Positions 47,800 through 56,089 of a DNA stretch of 64,000 nucleotides are shown piece by piece; position 1 is the stretch's first letter, and each line of letters starts with the position of its first letter. The notes below the pieces were generated by a model, which did not search any database, was not told the DNA's origin, and saw only the letters and a list, made by a program, of their open reading frames with translations. Source of the DNA: Shigella phage pSs-1 (taxonomy: Viruses > Uroviricota > Caudoviricetes > Pantevenvirales). The translations under genes were made by a program, and so were the position numbers. The stretch lies in the NCBI RefSeq assembly GCF_000930595.1, contig NC_025829.1. One strand, given 5' to 3'.

Positions 47800-48804
47800 T
47801 TAACTTACCAATTCAATCCAAGCCGGACGAAGTACATCTTGTACCATTTTAACTAATTCCTTTTTAACCAAAGAAGGACTATCCGCTTGAGTTAGAGTAA
47901 TACCTTCACGAGAAGTTTCTTCCAAAATATCTTGAACAGTTAGTCCCATCACCTTTCCAAAATCTTTTGGACCAATTTCGCCAATTTTAGAAATAACGTT
48001 ATTTACTCGGTTCAGTGTAACGTAACAAGCTAAAATTCCCACCAATTTGTTATCAGCTTCTGACAGTTCAACTTTAGCTTTAATAGGCTTATCAGACTTT
48101 TTCTTTTCGCTAAATTTAGAGTTCTTGCATTTGATGGCTACACGATTGCGATTAGGCAGCCAAGAAGGATAACAAGGTTTCAATACATATCCTTCAGCGG
48201 TAAATACTTCGCATTTTGCTTCGGCATTCCAAACGCATTTATTTGCATCAACTAATCCAGCGTGGTCTACCGTAAAATTATAATCTTGGACGACGGAATC
48301 TAAATCATTTGGCAATTTAATAAGTTCTTCAAATTTACCGCGACCTAAAAGTGGAGCCATTTTAAATTTAAATGTATTGCAGAATGATTCCATCATATAA
48401 TCATCGACATAAGTCACATCACCACTTTCTGTAGTAACAATAATGTCAAATACATAAAAATCTTTATCGCCATAATCGACATTCTTCTGAATGCCAGGTC
48501 CGGCGAATTCACCGAAGACTTGATAAGATACAACCGCTGAAGTTTCCATAATATCTTGTACTGCTTTAATGGAATCAGCGTAATTCTTCAAAATAATTTC
48601 ATACCCAAAGAAATCTTCAGCAGGAAGAATAGGACCAGTGCGTTTAGCACAAGTTACTTTATCACGCTCAATAATCAACGAGAAATTTGTGCCATGAATC
48701 TTTTCACGAGCTACCCATTCGCCGCCAGTCAATCCTAAACTGTAAAGTTTTTCAATAAATTTAGAGTTGTAATGATTTTCAAGACTGCTATACTTTTTAA
48801 ACAT
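47800..48804 (-). CDS. rnlB: RnlB, T4 RNA ligase 2
   Basis: 334 residues, T4 length. Nucleotidyltransferase motif I is EKIHGTN with the adenylated Lys35. Further ligase motifs include FGEFAGPG (III), GYVLKPCYP (IV) and [10 protein letters not shown] (V), and a C-terminal helical domain typical of Rnl2. It seals nicks in double-stranded RNA or RNA-DNA. Located after 24.2 on the minus strand; encoded as 24.1 in older maps. Confidence 0.97.
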   Translation of the reverse strand: MFKKYSSLENHYNSKFIEKLYSLGLTGGEWVAREKIHGTNFSLIIERDKVTCAKRTGPILPAEDFFGYEIILKNYADSIKAVQDIMETSAVVSYQVFGEFAGPGIQKNVDYGDKDFYVFDIIVTTESGDVTYVDDYMMESFCNTFKFKMAPLLGRGKFEELIKLPNDLDSVVQDYNFTVDHAGLVDANKCVWNAEAKCEVFTAEGYVLKPCYPSWLPNRNRVAIKCKNSKFSEKKKSDKPIKAKVELSEADNKLVGILACYVTLNRVNNVISKIGEIGPKDFGKVMGLTVQDILEETSREGITLTQADSPSLVKKELVKMVQDVLRPAWIELVS

Positions 48805-48813
48805 AATTAATCC

Positions 48814-49091
48814 TCAAAATGTAATTTCTAACCAATCACCATCACGCTGATCACTATTGACTTTAAAGCTAAATCCTTCTTTTCTCAGCCAATCACCAAT
48901 TTCTTCAGTAATCAATTTATCGCGAGCAGTACAATAATAACTAAAATATGTTTTACCTTGTTCAGCTGCTTTATTAGCAAGTTCCGAAAAATCTTTAATA
49001 AAACACTCTAGCTTAAACTGTTTACTTTTAAGTGCTTTTCGCGTAATCGATTAGCAAAAGATTCATTTTCATAAAGATCATACTGTTCCAT
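48814..49091 (-). pseudogene. 24.2: 24.2 homologue with a one-base frameshift
   Basis: ATG 49091 opens MEQYDLYENESFANRLREK, then the frame changes sense and ends at TAG 49008-49010 after 27 codons. In the next frame an open stretch follows (ALKSKQFKLECFIKDFSELA, then EEIGDWLRKEGFSF) to TGA 48814-48816. The two parts join if one base is restored in the run of four T at 49036-49039 (plus strand), giving about 92 residues like T4 24.2. So it is a real inactivation, a sequencing slip in a homopolymer, or recoding. Function of 24.2 unknown. Confidence 0.85.
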
Positions 49092-49281
49092 TTTTCACCT
49101 TTTTATTAATATGCCTTTTTCTATAAACAACTTTTTCTCGAGTTTCAAATTTATTCTTAGCAGTCATAGCTCGAGCCCATAATACAGCCACTTCCTTTGC
49201 CTGTAAGTTTAATTCACGAGCAATTTCAATGAATGACTTTCCAGACTCATGAAGAGTAAACACCACAACCTCAGTTCGCAT
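49078..49281 (-). CDS. 24.3: 24.3, small helix-turn-helix-like protein
   Basis: 67 residues from ATG 49281; an ATG at 49293 is also in frame but would leave almost no leader if the promoter below is real. The middle (GKSFIEIARELNLQAKEVAV) reads as a sigma-type helix-turn-helix, and the C-terminus is very basic (YRKRHINKKVK), so DNA or RNA binding is likely. It overlaps 24.2 by 14 nt. Function unknown. Confidence 0.72.
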   Translation of the reverse strand: MRTEVVVFTLHESGKSFIEIARELNLQAKEVAVLWARAMTAKNKFETREKVVYRKRHINKKVKNGTV

Positions 49282-49310
49282 AATCAATCTCATGTTATCG
49301 AGTTGGTGCC

Positions 49311-49316
49311 ATTATA
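49311..49316 (-). promoter_or_regulatory. possible promoter -10 element before 24.3
   Basis: Minus strand TATAAT preceded by TGATGTA. No TTTACA -35 or MotA box is found at the usual distance, so it is a weak candidate for the start of the 24.3-24.2-rnlB transcript. Confidence 0.4.
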
Positions 49317-49360
49317 TACATCATTTTCTGAGTGTGTTTTGTGTGCTTTCAAAATGAAGA

Positions 49361-49378
49361 AAGGGGCCGAAGCCCCCT
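49361..49378 (-). terminator. UUCG-loop terminator after hoc
   Basis: Minus strand GGGGC-TTCG-GCCCC followed by TTTCTTC, 5 nt after the hoc stop codon. Confidence 0.9.
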
Positions 49379-49382
49379 ATGA

Positions 49383-50801
49383 TTATGGATAGGTATAGAT
49401 GATACCAGTTTCTAAAGCAGTTTTATGAATGATGTATCCATTACGTGATTCTTGAACATCAACTTCTGGATAGTCTTTCATCATCTTCTGAAGTGTGTAA
49501 CGATGCAGGTAGTATTTACTATCTGGATCTTCAGTTTTCCAATCTTTACCTTCTTCAGTCATTTTTTGGATTTCATCCATAACCCACCAACCGCACCAGA
49601 TATAAGCTGAAGTACGATGTGGAAGAGGATGAACATAAGGTAATTCACCTTCTGGTTCTGGAGCAACTTTATCAGTCACTTGAACTTGACCTTCTGCTGT
49701 GATAGTTTTGCTATCATAATCAGTAGCAGTAACAGTTGCAGTAACTTCAATAGTTTGACTTCCAATAGATGATGTATCAACGGTGTATACATTAGTTGAC
49801 CCTTCTACTGGAGAAGAATCTTTCTTCCATGAATATTCGATTTGTGCTTCTTCTGGAGCATCCGTAACATTAGCAGTAAATGTAGCCGAAGCATCTTGCT
49901 GAACGTTAATAGAAGGAGGAGTCAATGTAACCTGTGGATTCATTGTTTTCTTATTAACAGTCAATGATACTTCATTAGAAGTAACTTCCTTTTCATTGTA
50001 ATTTTCTGCAGTTACTTGCGCTACACACTTAACTGTTTTAGCTCCAACTGTGGTAGGAGTATAGTTAAATGTAGTAGTAGTTTCTCCATCGACCAGAGAA
50101 CCGTCAACATACCACTGATACGTAGCAGACGCTCCTGGTGGCTGTGAAGCCAAGGTAGCAGTAAATTGAACTGGGGTTCCAATAACTCCTGCTGGAGGAT
50201 TAGCAGGAGTTACGGCTAACGTAGTTGTCTGTGTTTTCTTATTAACAGTCAGTGACACTTCATTAGAAGTAACTTCCTTTGCATCATAATCTGTCGCGGT
50301 TACTTGAGCTACACACTTAATTGTTTTAACTCCGCTTGCGTCAGGAGTGTAATTGAATGTAGTGCCAGTTGCTTCGCCCACAGGAGAACCGTCAACGTAC
50401 CATTGATATGTAGCGTTTGCACCTGATGGCTGTGAAGCTAAGGCAGCGGTAAATTCAATTGGAGTTCCAATCACTCCAGCATCAGGGCTACCAGGAGTTA
50501 CAGCTAATGTAGTTGTCTGTGTTTTATTTTGAACTGTGATAGTTGTCGTAGCTTCTGCCGTTTCAGCTTCAGCTTCTGGAACTGGGTTTGTTGCAACTAC
50601 TTTAATAGTCTTTTGGCCGGCAGGCCCTTTTAGTACATAATTAAAAGTTGCTGACGTTTCTTCCTGTGGAGCGTCGTCTACAGTCCAAGCATATGTAATA
50701 GGTCCATCTCCAGTTTGACCACTGGGTGTAGCAGTAAACTGCTGAGTCTGATCTATAACTCCAGTAGGTGTTTTAGGAGTTATATCAACTGTAAAAGTCA
50801 T
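49383..50801 (-). CDS. hoc: Hoc, highly antigenic outer capsid protein, four Ig-like domains
   Basis: 472 residues, longer than T4 Hoc (376) by one domain. Ig-like domains at about 1-93, 94-188, 189-285 and 286-378, each with a central W (for example ATYQWYVDGS) and a Y/F-containing late strand, then a C-terminal capsid-binding domain (385-472) with CGWWVMDEIQ. Domains 2 and 3 are near-copies. Hoc decorates hexamer centres at one copy per capsomer and may bind host or mucosal glycans. It follows inh after 9 nt. Confidence 0.97.
   Translation of the reverse strand: MTFTVDITPKTPTGVIDQTQQFTATPSGQTGDGPITYAWTVDDAPQEETSATFNYVLKGPAGQKTIKVVATNPVPEAEAETAEATTTITVQNKTQTTTLAVTPGSPDAGVIGTPIEFTAALASQPSGANATYQWYVDGSPVGEATGTTFNYTPDASGVKTIKCVAQVTATDYDAKEVTSNEVSLTVNKKTQTTTLAVTPANPPAGVIGTPVQFTATLASQPPGASATYQWYVDGSLVDGETTTTFNYTPTTVGAKTVKCVAQVTAENYNEKEVTSNEVSLTVNKKTMNPQVTLTPPSINVQQDASATFTANVTDAPEEAQIEYSWKKDSSPVEGSTNVYTVDTSSIGSQTIEVTATVTATDYDSKTITAEGQVQVTDKVAPEPEGELPYVHPLPHRTSAYIWCGWWVMDEIQKMTEEGKDWKTEDPDSKYYLHRYTLQKMMKDYPEVDVQESRNGYIIHKTALETGIIYTYP
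49950..50525 (-). repeat. tandem duplication of an Ig-domain module in hoc (2 x 288 nt)
   Basis: Protein residues 93-188 and 189-284 repeat with a 96-residue period. Both begin KTQTTTLAVTP and share QP(S/P)GA(N/S)ATYQWYVDGS and KEVTSNEVSLTVNKKT. At DNA level the copies lie at about 50525-50238 and 50237-49950. Confidence 0.9.
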
Positions 50802-50810
50802 AAGTTATCC

Positions 50811-51491
50811 TTATTTTAATGTTACGAAAGAAGAATTGCGTGTTTCACGAATTAGAACTGATCCGTCACGATTAATGTAGTAAATTAAGCTAAATAAAGT
50901 TTGGTGTGCCGACGCATGTTCAAAACTAGTTGGGTGAGATTTCCAATCCGGAGTTTCAGCAATCCACTGGTAAATCCACCAAGGAACAGTGCAGAATCCT
51001 GGATTTTTTCCAATCAGCTGAAGATTCGGACTAAAGTTTTCCGGAAGAGTAAATACAGACGGCTTTTCAGATTCAATAATCTCAGCTACAGCCTGCTCAA
51101 ATTTTTCTTCAACAAAAGGAGTATCTTCAATCAAAACATCGGTATTTTCAGGAATTTTATCCGTTTCTACTACTTCAATTTTAATGTCAGATTTAACCGG
51201 AGAATCAATCAGAAGTGCTGCCTCTGGATTGACTTCTTCATCGTCATATTTTAATCCGTCTGCAGCATCAGCAGCATCAATTAAGTCTTTAATAGATAAC
51301 CCATCAGTCTCTGGCATAGGTTCACTAGCGAGCTTCTGGAGGGCTTCTTCAATATCATTAACGATATTATCAAAAGATTTATTCTTTTTGACCTTTATAC
51401 CAAACTGTTCAGCATATTCAGCTAATTTAGCTTTAGCTTCTTTATTATCATCAAGAGCCTTCAGCTCTGCAATATAATCTTTATCTATCAT
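50811..51491 (-). CDS. inh: Inh, inhibitor of prohead protease gp21 / minor capsid protein
   Basis: 226 residues, T4 length. Acidic helical N-terminal two-thirds followed by a C-terminal domain (about 155-226) with CTVPWWIYQWIAETPDWKSH. That domain resembles the Hoc C-terminus in its Cys-Trp-Trp, DWK and RxG(S/Y)-I elements, so Inh probably binds the capsid the same way. Divergent from uvsW; a near-consensus late promoter lies upstream. Confidence 0.93.
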   Translation of the reverse strand: MIDKDYIAELKALDDNKEAKAKLAEYAEQFGIKVKKNKSFDNIVNDIEEALQKLASEPMPETDGLSIKDLIDAADAADGLKYDDEEVNPEAALLIDSPVKSDIKIEVVETDKIPENTDVLIEDTPFVEEKFEQAVAEIIESEKPSVFTLPENFSPNLQLIGKNPGFCTVPWWIYQWIAETPDWKSHPTSFEHASAHQTLFSLIYYINRDGSVLIRETRNSSFVTLK

Positions 51492-51504
51492 AATATTTCC
51501 TCAG

Positions 51505-51512
51505 TATAAATA
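51505..51512 (+). promoter_or_regulatory. late promoter for uvsW
   Basis: Perfect TATAAATA on the plus strand, 37 nt before uvsW, which is known to be expressed late in T4. Confidence 0.88.
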
Positions 51513-51518
51513 TAGATA

Positions 51519-51526
51519 TATTTATT
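51519..51526 (-). promoter_or_regulatory. probable late promoter for inh-hoc
   Basis: Minus strand AATAAATA, one mismatch from consensus, 35 nt before the inh ATG. It faces and overlaps the transcription start region of uvsW. Confidence 0.6.
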
Positions 51527-51541
51527 ACATGGTATTTAGAC

Positions 51542-53053
51542 ATGACTGACATTAAAGTACATTTTTATGATTTTAGTCACGTGAGAATTGATTGTGAAGA
51601 AAGTACATTTCATGAACTCCGTGATTTCTTTAGCTTTGAAGCTGATGGGTATCGTTTTAATCCGAAGTACAAATATGGCCACTGGGATGGACGAATTCGT
51701 CTTTTAGATTATAATCGCCTTCTTCCATTCGGTTTAGTCGGGCAAATTAAAAAGTTCTGTGATAACTTTGGCTATAAAGCCTGGATTGACCCGCAAATTA
51801 ACGAAAAAGAAGAATTATCAAGAAAAGATTTTGATGAATGGCTTTCTAAATTAGAAATCTATTCAGGAAATAAAAGAATTGAACCGCATTGGTATCAAAA
51901 AGATGCAGTGTTCGAAGGATTAGTTAATCGTCGTAGAATTCTTAATCTTCCAACATCCGCAGGTAAATCTTTAATTCAAGCTTTGCTCGCTCGGTATTAT
52001 TTGGAAAATTATGAAGGTAAAATTCTTATCATTGTTCCAACAACTGCTCTGACAACTCAGATGGCTGATGACTTTGTTGACTATCGTTTATTCAGTCATG
52101 CAATGATAAAGAAAATCGGCGGTGGAGCATCAAAAGATGATAAATATAAAAATGATGCACCGGTCGTTGTTGGTACATGGCAAACTGTAGTAAAACAACC
52201 AAAAGAATGGTTCTCACAGTTTGGAATGATGATGAATGATGAATGTCATCTTGCTACAGGAAAAAGTATTTCATCTATCATATCAGGTTTAAATAACTGC
52301 ATGTTCAAATTTGGTTTGTCTGGTTCATTACGTGATGGCAAAGCTAATATCATGCAGTATGTTGGAATGTTTGGCGAAATATTTAAGCCAGTAACGACTT
52401 CTAAATTAATGGAAGATGGACAAGTAACTGAGTTAAAAATTAATAGCATTTTTCTTCGCTATCCCGATGAGTTCACTACTAAATTAAAGGGAAAAACTTA
52501 CCAAGAAGAAATAAAAATTATCACTGGGCTCAGTAAAAGAAATAAATGGATCGCTAAATTAGCTATTAAGCTTGCGCAAAAAGATGAAAATGCTTTTGTC
52601 ATGTTTAAACACGTATCGCACGGTAAAGCTATTTTCGATTTAATTAAAAATGAATACGATAAAGTTTATTACGTATCAGGGGAAGTTGATACCGAAACCC
52701 GCAATATAATGAAAACCTTAGCTGAAAACGGTAAAGGAATAATTATAGTAGCTAGTTATGGTGTATTTTCTACTGGTATTTCAGTTAAAAATCTACATCA
52801 CGTTGTTTTAGCGCACGGTGTTAAATCTAAAATTATTGTATTGCAAACAATAGGTCGCGTATTACGTAAACATGGTTCTAAAACAATCGCAACAGTCTGG
52901 GACCTCATCGATGATTGCGGTGTTAAGCCAAAATCTGCTAATACGAAAAAGAAATACGTTCATTTGAACTATCTTTTAAAACACGGCATTGATCGTATTC
53001 AGCGCTACGCAGATGAAAAATTTAATTACGTAATGAAAACAGTTAATTTATAA
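51542..53053 (+). CDS. uvsW: UvsW, RNA/DNA helicase (recombination, R-loop unwinding)
   Basis: 503 residues, T4 length. Superfamily 2 helicase: N-terminal substrate-binding domain (about 1-95), Walker A TSAGKS (about 141-146), DECH box in MMNDECHLA, and the C-terminal helicase motif QTIGRVLRK. It unwinds R-loops at origins and branch-migrates Holliday junctions, switching T4 from origin- to recombination-dependent replication. Late promoter upstream. Confidence 0.98.
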   Translation: MTDIKVHFYDFSHVRIDCEESTFHELRDFFSFEADGYRFNPKYKYGHWDGRIRLLDYNRLLPFGLVGQIKKFCDNFGYKAWIDPQINEKEELSRKDFDEWLSKLEIYSGNKRIEPHWYQKDAVFEGLVNRRRILNLPTSAGKSLIQALLARYYLENYEGKILIIVPTTALTTQMADDFVDYRLFSHAMIKKIGGGASKDDKYKNDAPVVVGTWQTVVKQPKEWFSQFGMMMNDECHLATGKSISSIISGLNNCMFKFGLSGSLRDGKANIMQYVGMFGEIFKPVTTSKLMEDGQVTELKINSIFLRYPDEFTTKLKGKTYQEEIKIITGLSKRNKWIAKLAIKLAQKDENAFVMFKHVSHGKAIFDLIKNEYDKVYYVSGEVDTETRNIMKTLAENGKGIIIVASYGVFSTGISVKNLHHVVLAHGVKSKIIVLQTIGRVLRKHGSKTIATVWDLIDDCGVKPKSANTKKKYVHLNYLLKHGIDRIQRYADEKFNYVMKTVNL

Positions 53054-53067
53054 GGGCTTCGGCCCTT
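53052..53067 (+). terminator. UUCG hairpin between uvsW and uvsW.1
   Basis: AAGGGC-TTCG-GCCCTT overlapping the uvsW stop. The uvsW.1 ribosome-binding site TTTGGAGAAAA begins at its 3' edge, so it may limit uvsW.1 expression more than terminate. Confidence 0.7.
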
Positions 53068-53078
53068 TGGAGAAAAAG

Positions 53079-53309
53079 ATGTTACTAGAATTTAAACAAT
53101 TTCTTTATGAAGCTTCTATTGATGAATTTATGGGTAAAATTGCCTCTTGTCAAACGATAGAAGGTCTAGAAGAACTTGAAGCTTATTATAAGAAAAGAGT
53201 TAAAGAAACTGAATTAAAAGATACTGATGACATCTCTGTGAGAGATGCTTTGGCAGGAAAAAGAGCTGAATTAGAAGATTCAGACGATGAAGTAGAAGAA
53301 AGTTTTTAA
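53079..53309 (+). CDS. uvsW.1: UvsW.1, small acidic protein
   Basis: 76 residues from ATG 53079; an in-frame TTG at 53067 lies in the ribosome-binding region. Opens MLLEFKQFLYEASIDEFMGK and ends with an acidic tail (LEDSDDEVEESF). In T4 UvsW.1 is folded separately from UvsW, the two having once been read as one protein. Function unknown; cotranscribed with uvsW. Confidence 0.92.
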   Translation: MLLEFKQFLYEASIDEFMGKIASCQTIEGLEELEAYYKKRVKETELKDTDDISVRDALAGKRAELEDSDDEVEESF

Positions 53310-53312
53310 ATT

Positions 53313-53341
53313 AAAAAAGGCCCAACCAAAAAGGAAGGGCC
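53313..53341 (-). terminator. terminator after uvsY.-2
   Basis: Minus strand GGCCC-TT-CC...GG-TT-GGGCC with a T-rich loop and a six-T run after it (plus-strand A run 53313-53318). It lies between converging uvsW.1 and uvsY.-2. Confidence 0.8.
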
Positions 53342-53364
53342 AAAACTATAGACTAAAGGTCACA

Positions 53365-53532
53365 CTATAGCAAAAGTTGTGTTTCATTTAATTGTTCTTC
53401 CGAACTTTCTGAAACTGGTAGTTCTTTAATGTAATTATAACAAGGCCCAGGATGTACAGGACCTTTGTCTGTTTCAACAACCAATGCAGAATCGATTGGA
53501 GTTTTACAGACAACGCAAATCTTATCTGACAT
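53365..53532 (-). CDS. uvsY.-2: UvsY.-2, 55-residue putative zinc-binding protein
   Basis: Short ORF, ATG 53532 (GGAGACAATC before it) to TAG 53365-53367. The protein starts MSDKICVVCKTPIDSALVVE and carries Cys6, Cys9, His27 and Cys31, spaced like a small zinc knuckle; the C-terminus is acidic and polar. A late promoter lies directly upstream (53558-53565) and a terminator follows. Function unknown; the name follows T4 gene order uvsY, uvsY.-1, uvsY.-2. Confidence 0.85.
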   Translation of the reverse strand: MSDKICVVCKTPIDSALVVETDKGPVHPGPCYNYIKELPVSESSEEQLNETQLLL

Positions 53533-53557
53533 GATTGTCTCCTCTAAATTATATATC

Positions 53558-53565
53558 TATTTATA
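53558..53565 (-). promoter_or_regulatory. late promoter for uvsY.-2
   Basis: Perfect TATAAATA on the minus strand, overlapping the uvsY.-1 stop region and about 26 nt before the uvsY.-2 ATG. Confidence 0.88.
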
Positions 53566-53785
53566 TAACTCTCATATGCATATCAATGCCCATATCTTTA
53601 GAATAAAAATATTCATCAAGATATCCGGCAAATTTTCCTTTAACATAAAGTACATCTTCACCGCATGGGTGGTCGGCCAGGATACGAATATCCTGACGCT
53701 TGAGATTATACCTTTTCATTAAGAATTGAATTTCCGTTTCGAATTCTTCTTCATAATTAAAAGCATCATCAATGCTATATTTCAT
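53561..53785 (-). CDS. uvsY.-1: UvsY.-1, small protein of unknown function
   Basis: 74 residues, acidic N-terminal part (MKYSIDDAFNYEEEFETEIQ) and a His/Cys-containing middle (LADHPCGEDVLYVKG). ATG 53785 shares a base with the uvsY stop (TAATG), so it is expressed with uvsY from the middle promoter. No family is recognised. Confidence 0.88.
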   Translation of the reverse strand: MKYSIDDAFNYEEEFETEIQFLMKRYNLKRQDIRILADHPCGEDVLYVKGKFAGYLDEYFYSKDMGIDMHMRVI

Positions 53786-54198
53786 TATTTTCCAGCCTCA
53801 AATGCTCGCATGTCTTGAATATGCTTAATAGCAAATCCGCGTGATTTAATAGCATCAAGAGCTCCGCTACAGAAATCCAACAAAATTCCCCAATATTGTA
53901 ATGAAGTATCAACTTTTAAAACATCCTTATCAGCTGATAGAACTGTCTTCATTTCTGATTTCTCATAACGGTCCATACTAAATTCATCACCATCTCCTCG
54001 TCCCGAGTAGTAGTCTAATTTAGCTTTAAGAGCAACTTTTTTCTGTGCTTCAATTCTAAGCATTTCCTTTTTAATACTTGAATGCTTATTGAGCCATTTA
54101 CTATATAACATCACATTATTAGCTGCTTCATACTGTAATTTAGTCGAATCTATAAACACATCTTTCTTCAATTCTTCTTGAAGATCTTCTAATCTCAT
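53785..54198 (-). CDS. uvsY: UvsY, recombination mediator protein
   Basis: 137 residues, T4 length. UvsY loads the UvsX recombinase onto gp32-covered single-stranded DNA; it forms heptameric rings. The N-terminal part has KWLNKHSSIKKEMLRIEAQK-type basic helices for ssDNA binding; the C-terminal helix mediates oligomers. A textbook middle promoter with MotA box lies upstream (54239-54266). Confidence 0.98.
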   Translation of the reverse strand: MRLEDLQEELKKDVFIDSTKLQYEAANNVMLYSKWLNKHSSIKKEMLRIEAQKKVALKAKLDYYSGRGDGDEFSMDRYEKSEMKTVLSADKDVLKVDTSLQYWGILLDFCSGALDAIKSRGFAIKHIQDMRAFEAGK

Positions 54199-54238
54199 AT
54201 TGTTCTCTATTCAATTGTTATTGGATGGACTTAGATTC

Positions 54239-54266
54239 ATTATACCACGTTTATACGTGAAGCATT
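54239..54266 (-). promoter_or_regulatory. middle (MotA) promoter for uvsY
   Basis: Minus strand MotA box AATGCTTCA (54266-54258), 13-nt spacer, TATAAT (54244-54239). It overlaps the stop of gene 25. In T4 this promoter region also serves as a recognised replication origin, ori(uvsY). Confidence 0.92.
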
Positions 54267-54663
54267 ATACTCTGTTACTAGAAGCCAGTTGCAGTTTTAT
54301 CTGCTCAATATCATCAGGGTTATCGATGACTGAAAAGCGTATTTCTACTATTAGAGTATAATCATCATAAACCGGTATTACATTAACTGCTAATTTATCA
54401 ATACGTGGCTCGTAGTTTCTTACTGCGCTTTCAATGTTACGCTCAACAGTATCAGCAGTAAGAGGAGTCATATTCTCAAAAAGCTGGTCAGATAAATCGC
54501 ATCCAAATTCTGGGTCAAATGGCCTTGACCCTTTCCTGGTTGTAATAATTCCTAAAAGGCTATTTTTAATTGACCTTAATCCAAGAGATCTTGAAACATC
54601 TTTGTCCCAATCCATTTTCATTTCTGGGTCAATGTCAGAATAAAGCTTATTAATATTTGCCAT
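54265..54663 (-). CDS. 25: gp25, baseplate wedge protein (lysozyme-like family)
   Basis: 132 residues, T4 length and near-identical. gp25 belongs to the family shared with type VI secretion TssE; it pairs with gp6 and gp53 at the inner baseplate and nucleates sheath assembly, with the EPR motif in NYEPRID near residue 85. One-nucleotide overlap with gene 26. Confidence 0.98.
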   Translation of the reverse strand: MANINKLYSDIDPEMKMDWDKDVSRSLGLRSIKNSLLGIITTRKGSRPFDPEFGCDLSDQLFENMTPLTADTVERNIESAVRNYEPRIDKLAVNVIPVYDDYTLIVEIRFSVIDNPDDIEQIKLQLASSNRV

Positions 54664-55289
54664 TACAATAGCTCAAAGAATTCTTTGAGTCCTCTTATTA
54701 CATGAGCGTGAGTTTTTCCACACTCTGGACACTTAATTGGAACAGCCAAATAAACAGTAGGCTTTAAAAGCATATCTTTTATAGCTACAATATCTGACTC
54801 TGTGATGATAGAATATAAATCTTCCAGTTCTTTTTCATTTAAGTCTTCAACTGGAATGCTTTCCCCATTAGCATGAATCGTTTCTATACATGATACTATC
54901 ATGTGGGCTATATTTTTATCATCAAAAATTTTAGGGTAATGGAACTTAATTTTAATGTCACCCAGTGTATACCAGAGGTCTTCTGGTGCATCTATTTGTG
55001 TATGTAATAGATTTATATGGGTTGGTATTTCAGTTCCACAGGTGCACTTCCAGGAGTTTTCGTGATTAACTTCTCCAAGAGAATGCGCCCATAAATGAAT
55101 CAATAATAGTTCTGATTCTTGGCGGTTTAAATCTTTTGCATTTGTGCAGTCTTTAATTAGCTTTTTAACGATCTCTTCTACTGAACCGTTCTTTTTAGCA
55201 GTAATAAGTTCTAGATATTCTTTAAGAGTAAATGCGCGACAGTTGATTATTTTAGAACCAACTCTCACATCAAATTTGTATTCATACAT
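54663..55289 (-). CDS. 26: gp26, baseplate hub assembly protein
   Basis: 208 residues, T4 length. Contains two CxxC/CxC-type pairs, WKCTCGTE (about 80-90) and [10 protein letters not shown] (near 190), forming a likely zinc site. It shares layout with gp51 encoded on the other strand ([10 protein letters not shown] vs [21 protein letters not shown] vs [11 protein letters not shown]). It takes part in central hub assembly. Late promoter 55311-55318 upstream. Confidence 0.96.
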   Translation of the reverse strand: MYEYKFDVRVGSKIINCRAFTLKEYLELITAKKNGSVEEIVKKLIKDCTNAKDLNRQESELLLIHLWAHSLGEVNHENSWKCTCGTEIPTHINLLHTQIDAPEDLWYTLGDIKIKFHYPKIFDDKNIAHMIVSCIETIHANGESIPVEDLNEKELEDLYSIITESDIVAIKDMLLKPTVYLAVPIKCPECGKTHAHVIRGLKEFFELL

Positions 55290-55310
55290 ATTTAGCTCCT
55301 TTATTTATCA

Positions 55311-55322
55311 TATTTATAAATA
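55311..55322. promoter_or_regulatory. palindromic bidirectional late promoter (26 / 51)
   Basis: TATTTATAAATA at 55311-55322 contains a perfect TATAAATA on each strand (minus 55318-55311, plus 55315-55322), sharing four base pairs. It serves gene 26 leftward and gene 51 rightward. Confidence 0.9.
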
Positions 55323-55339
55323 GAATAAAAGGAGCATCT

Positions 55340-56089
55340 ATGGCAAACATTATTCGTTGTAAATTACCAGATGGTGTTCATCGTTTTAAACCATTTACGG
55401 TAGAAGATTATCGAGATTTTTTGTTAGTTCGAAACGATATAGAACATCGGTCACCACAAGAACAAAAAGAAATAATTGCTGATTTAATTGCCGATTATTT
55501 TGGAGACTATCCGAAGACTTGGCAACCATTTATATTTTTACAGGTATTTGTAGGGTCAATAGGCAAAACTAAAGTACCGGTCACATTTGTATGCCCAAAA
55601 TGTAAAAAAGAAAAGACAGTTCCATTTGAAATATATCAAAAAGAATTAAAGGAACCTATTTTTGACGTAGCTAATGTTAGAATTAAATTAAATTTTCCTT
55701 CTGAGTTTTATGAAAATAAAGCAAAGATGATTACTGAAAATATTCATTCTGTTCAAGTAGATGAAATATGGTATGATTGGAAGGAAATTAGTGAATCAAG
55801 TCAAATAGAACTTGTTGACGCCATTGAGATAGAAACATTAGAAAAAATTCTCGATGCAATGAATCCTATTAATTTAACACTGCATATGTCGTGTTGTAAT
55901 AAGTATGTAAAAAAATACACTGATATAGTAGATGTGTTTAAGCTATTAGTTAACCCAGATGAAATATTTACTTTTTATCAAATTAATCACACACTTGTAA
56001 AAAGTAATTATAGCTTAAATTCAATAATGAAAATGATTCCTGCTGAGCGCGGATTCGTATTAAAACTGATTGAGAAGGATAAACAATAA
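55340..56089 (+). CDS. 51: gp51, baseplate hub assembly catalyst
   Basis: 249 residues, T4 length. In T4 it is required catalytically for hub assembly and is not a structural component. A CPKCKKEK zinc pair (about 89-96) and a second CC segment ([10 protein letters not shown] near 185) parallel gp26. GGAGCATCT ribosome-binding site. The stop overlaps the gene 27 ATG (TAATG). Confidence 0.96.
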   Translation: MANIIRCKLPDGVHRFKPFTVEDYRDFLLVRNDIEHRSPQEQKEIIADLIADYFGDYPKTWQPFIFLQVFVGSIGKTKVPVTFVCPKCKKEKTVPFEIYQKELKEPIFDVANVRIKLNFPSEFYENKAKMITENIHSVQVDEIWYDWKEISESSQIELVDAIEIETLEKILDAMNPINLTLHMSCCNKYVKKYTDIVDVFKLLVNPDEIFTFYQINHTLVKSNYSLNSIMKMIPAERGFVLKLIEKDKQ

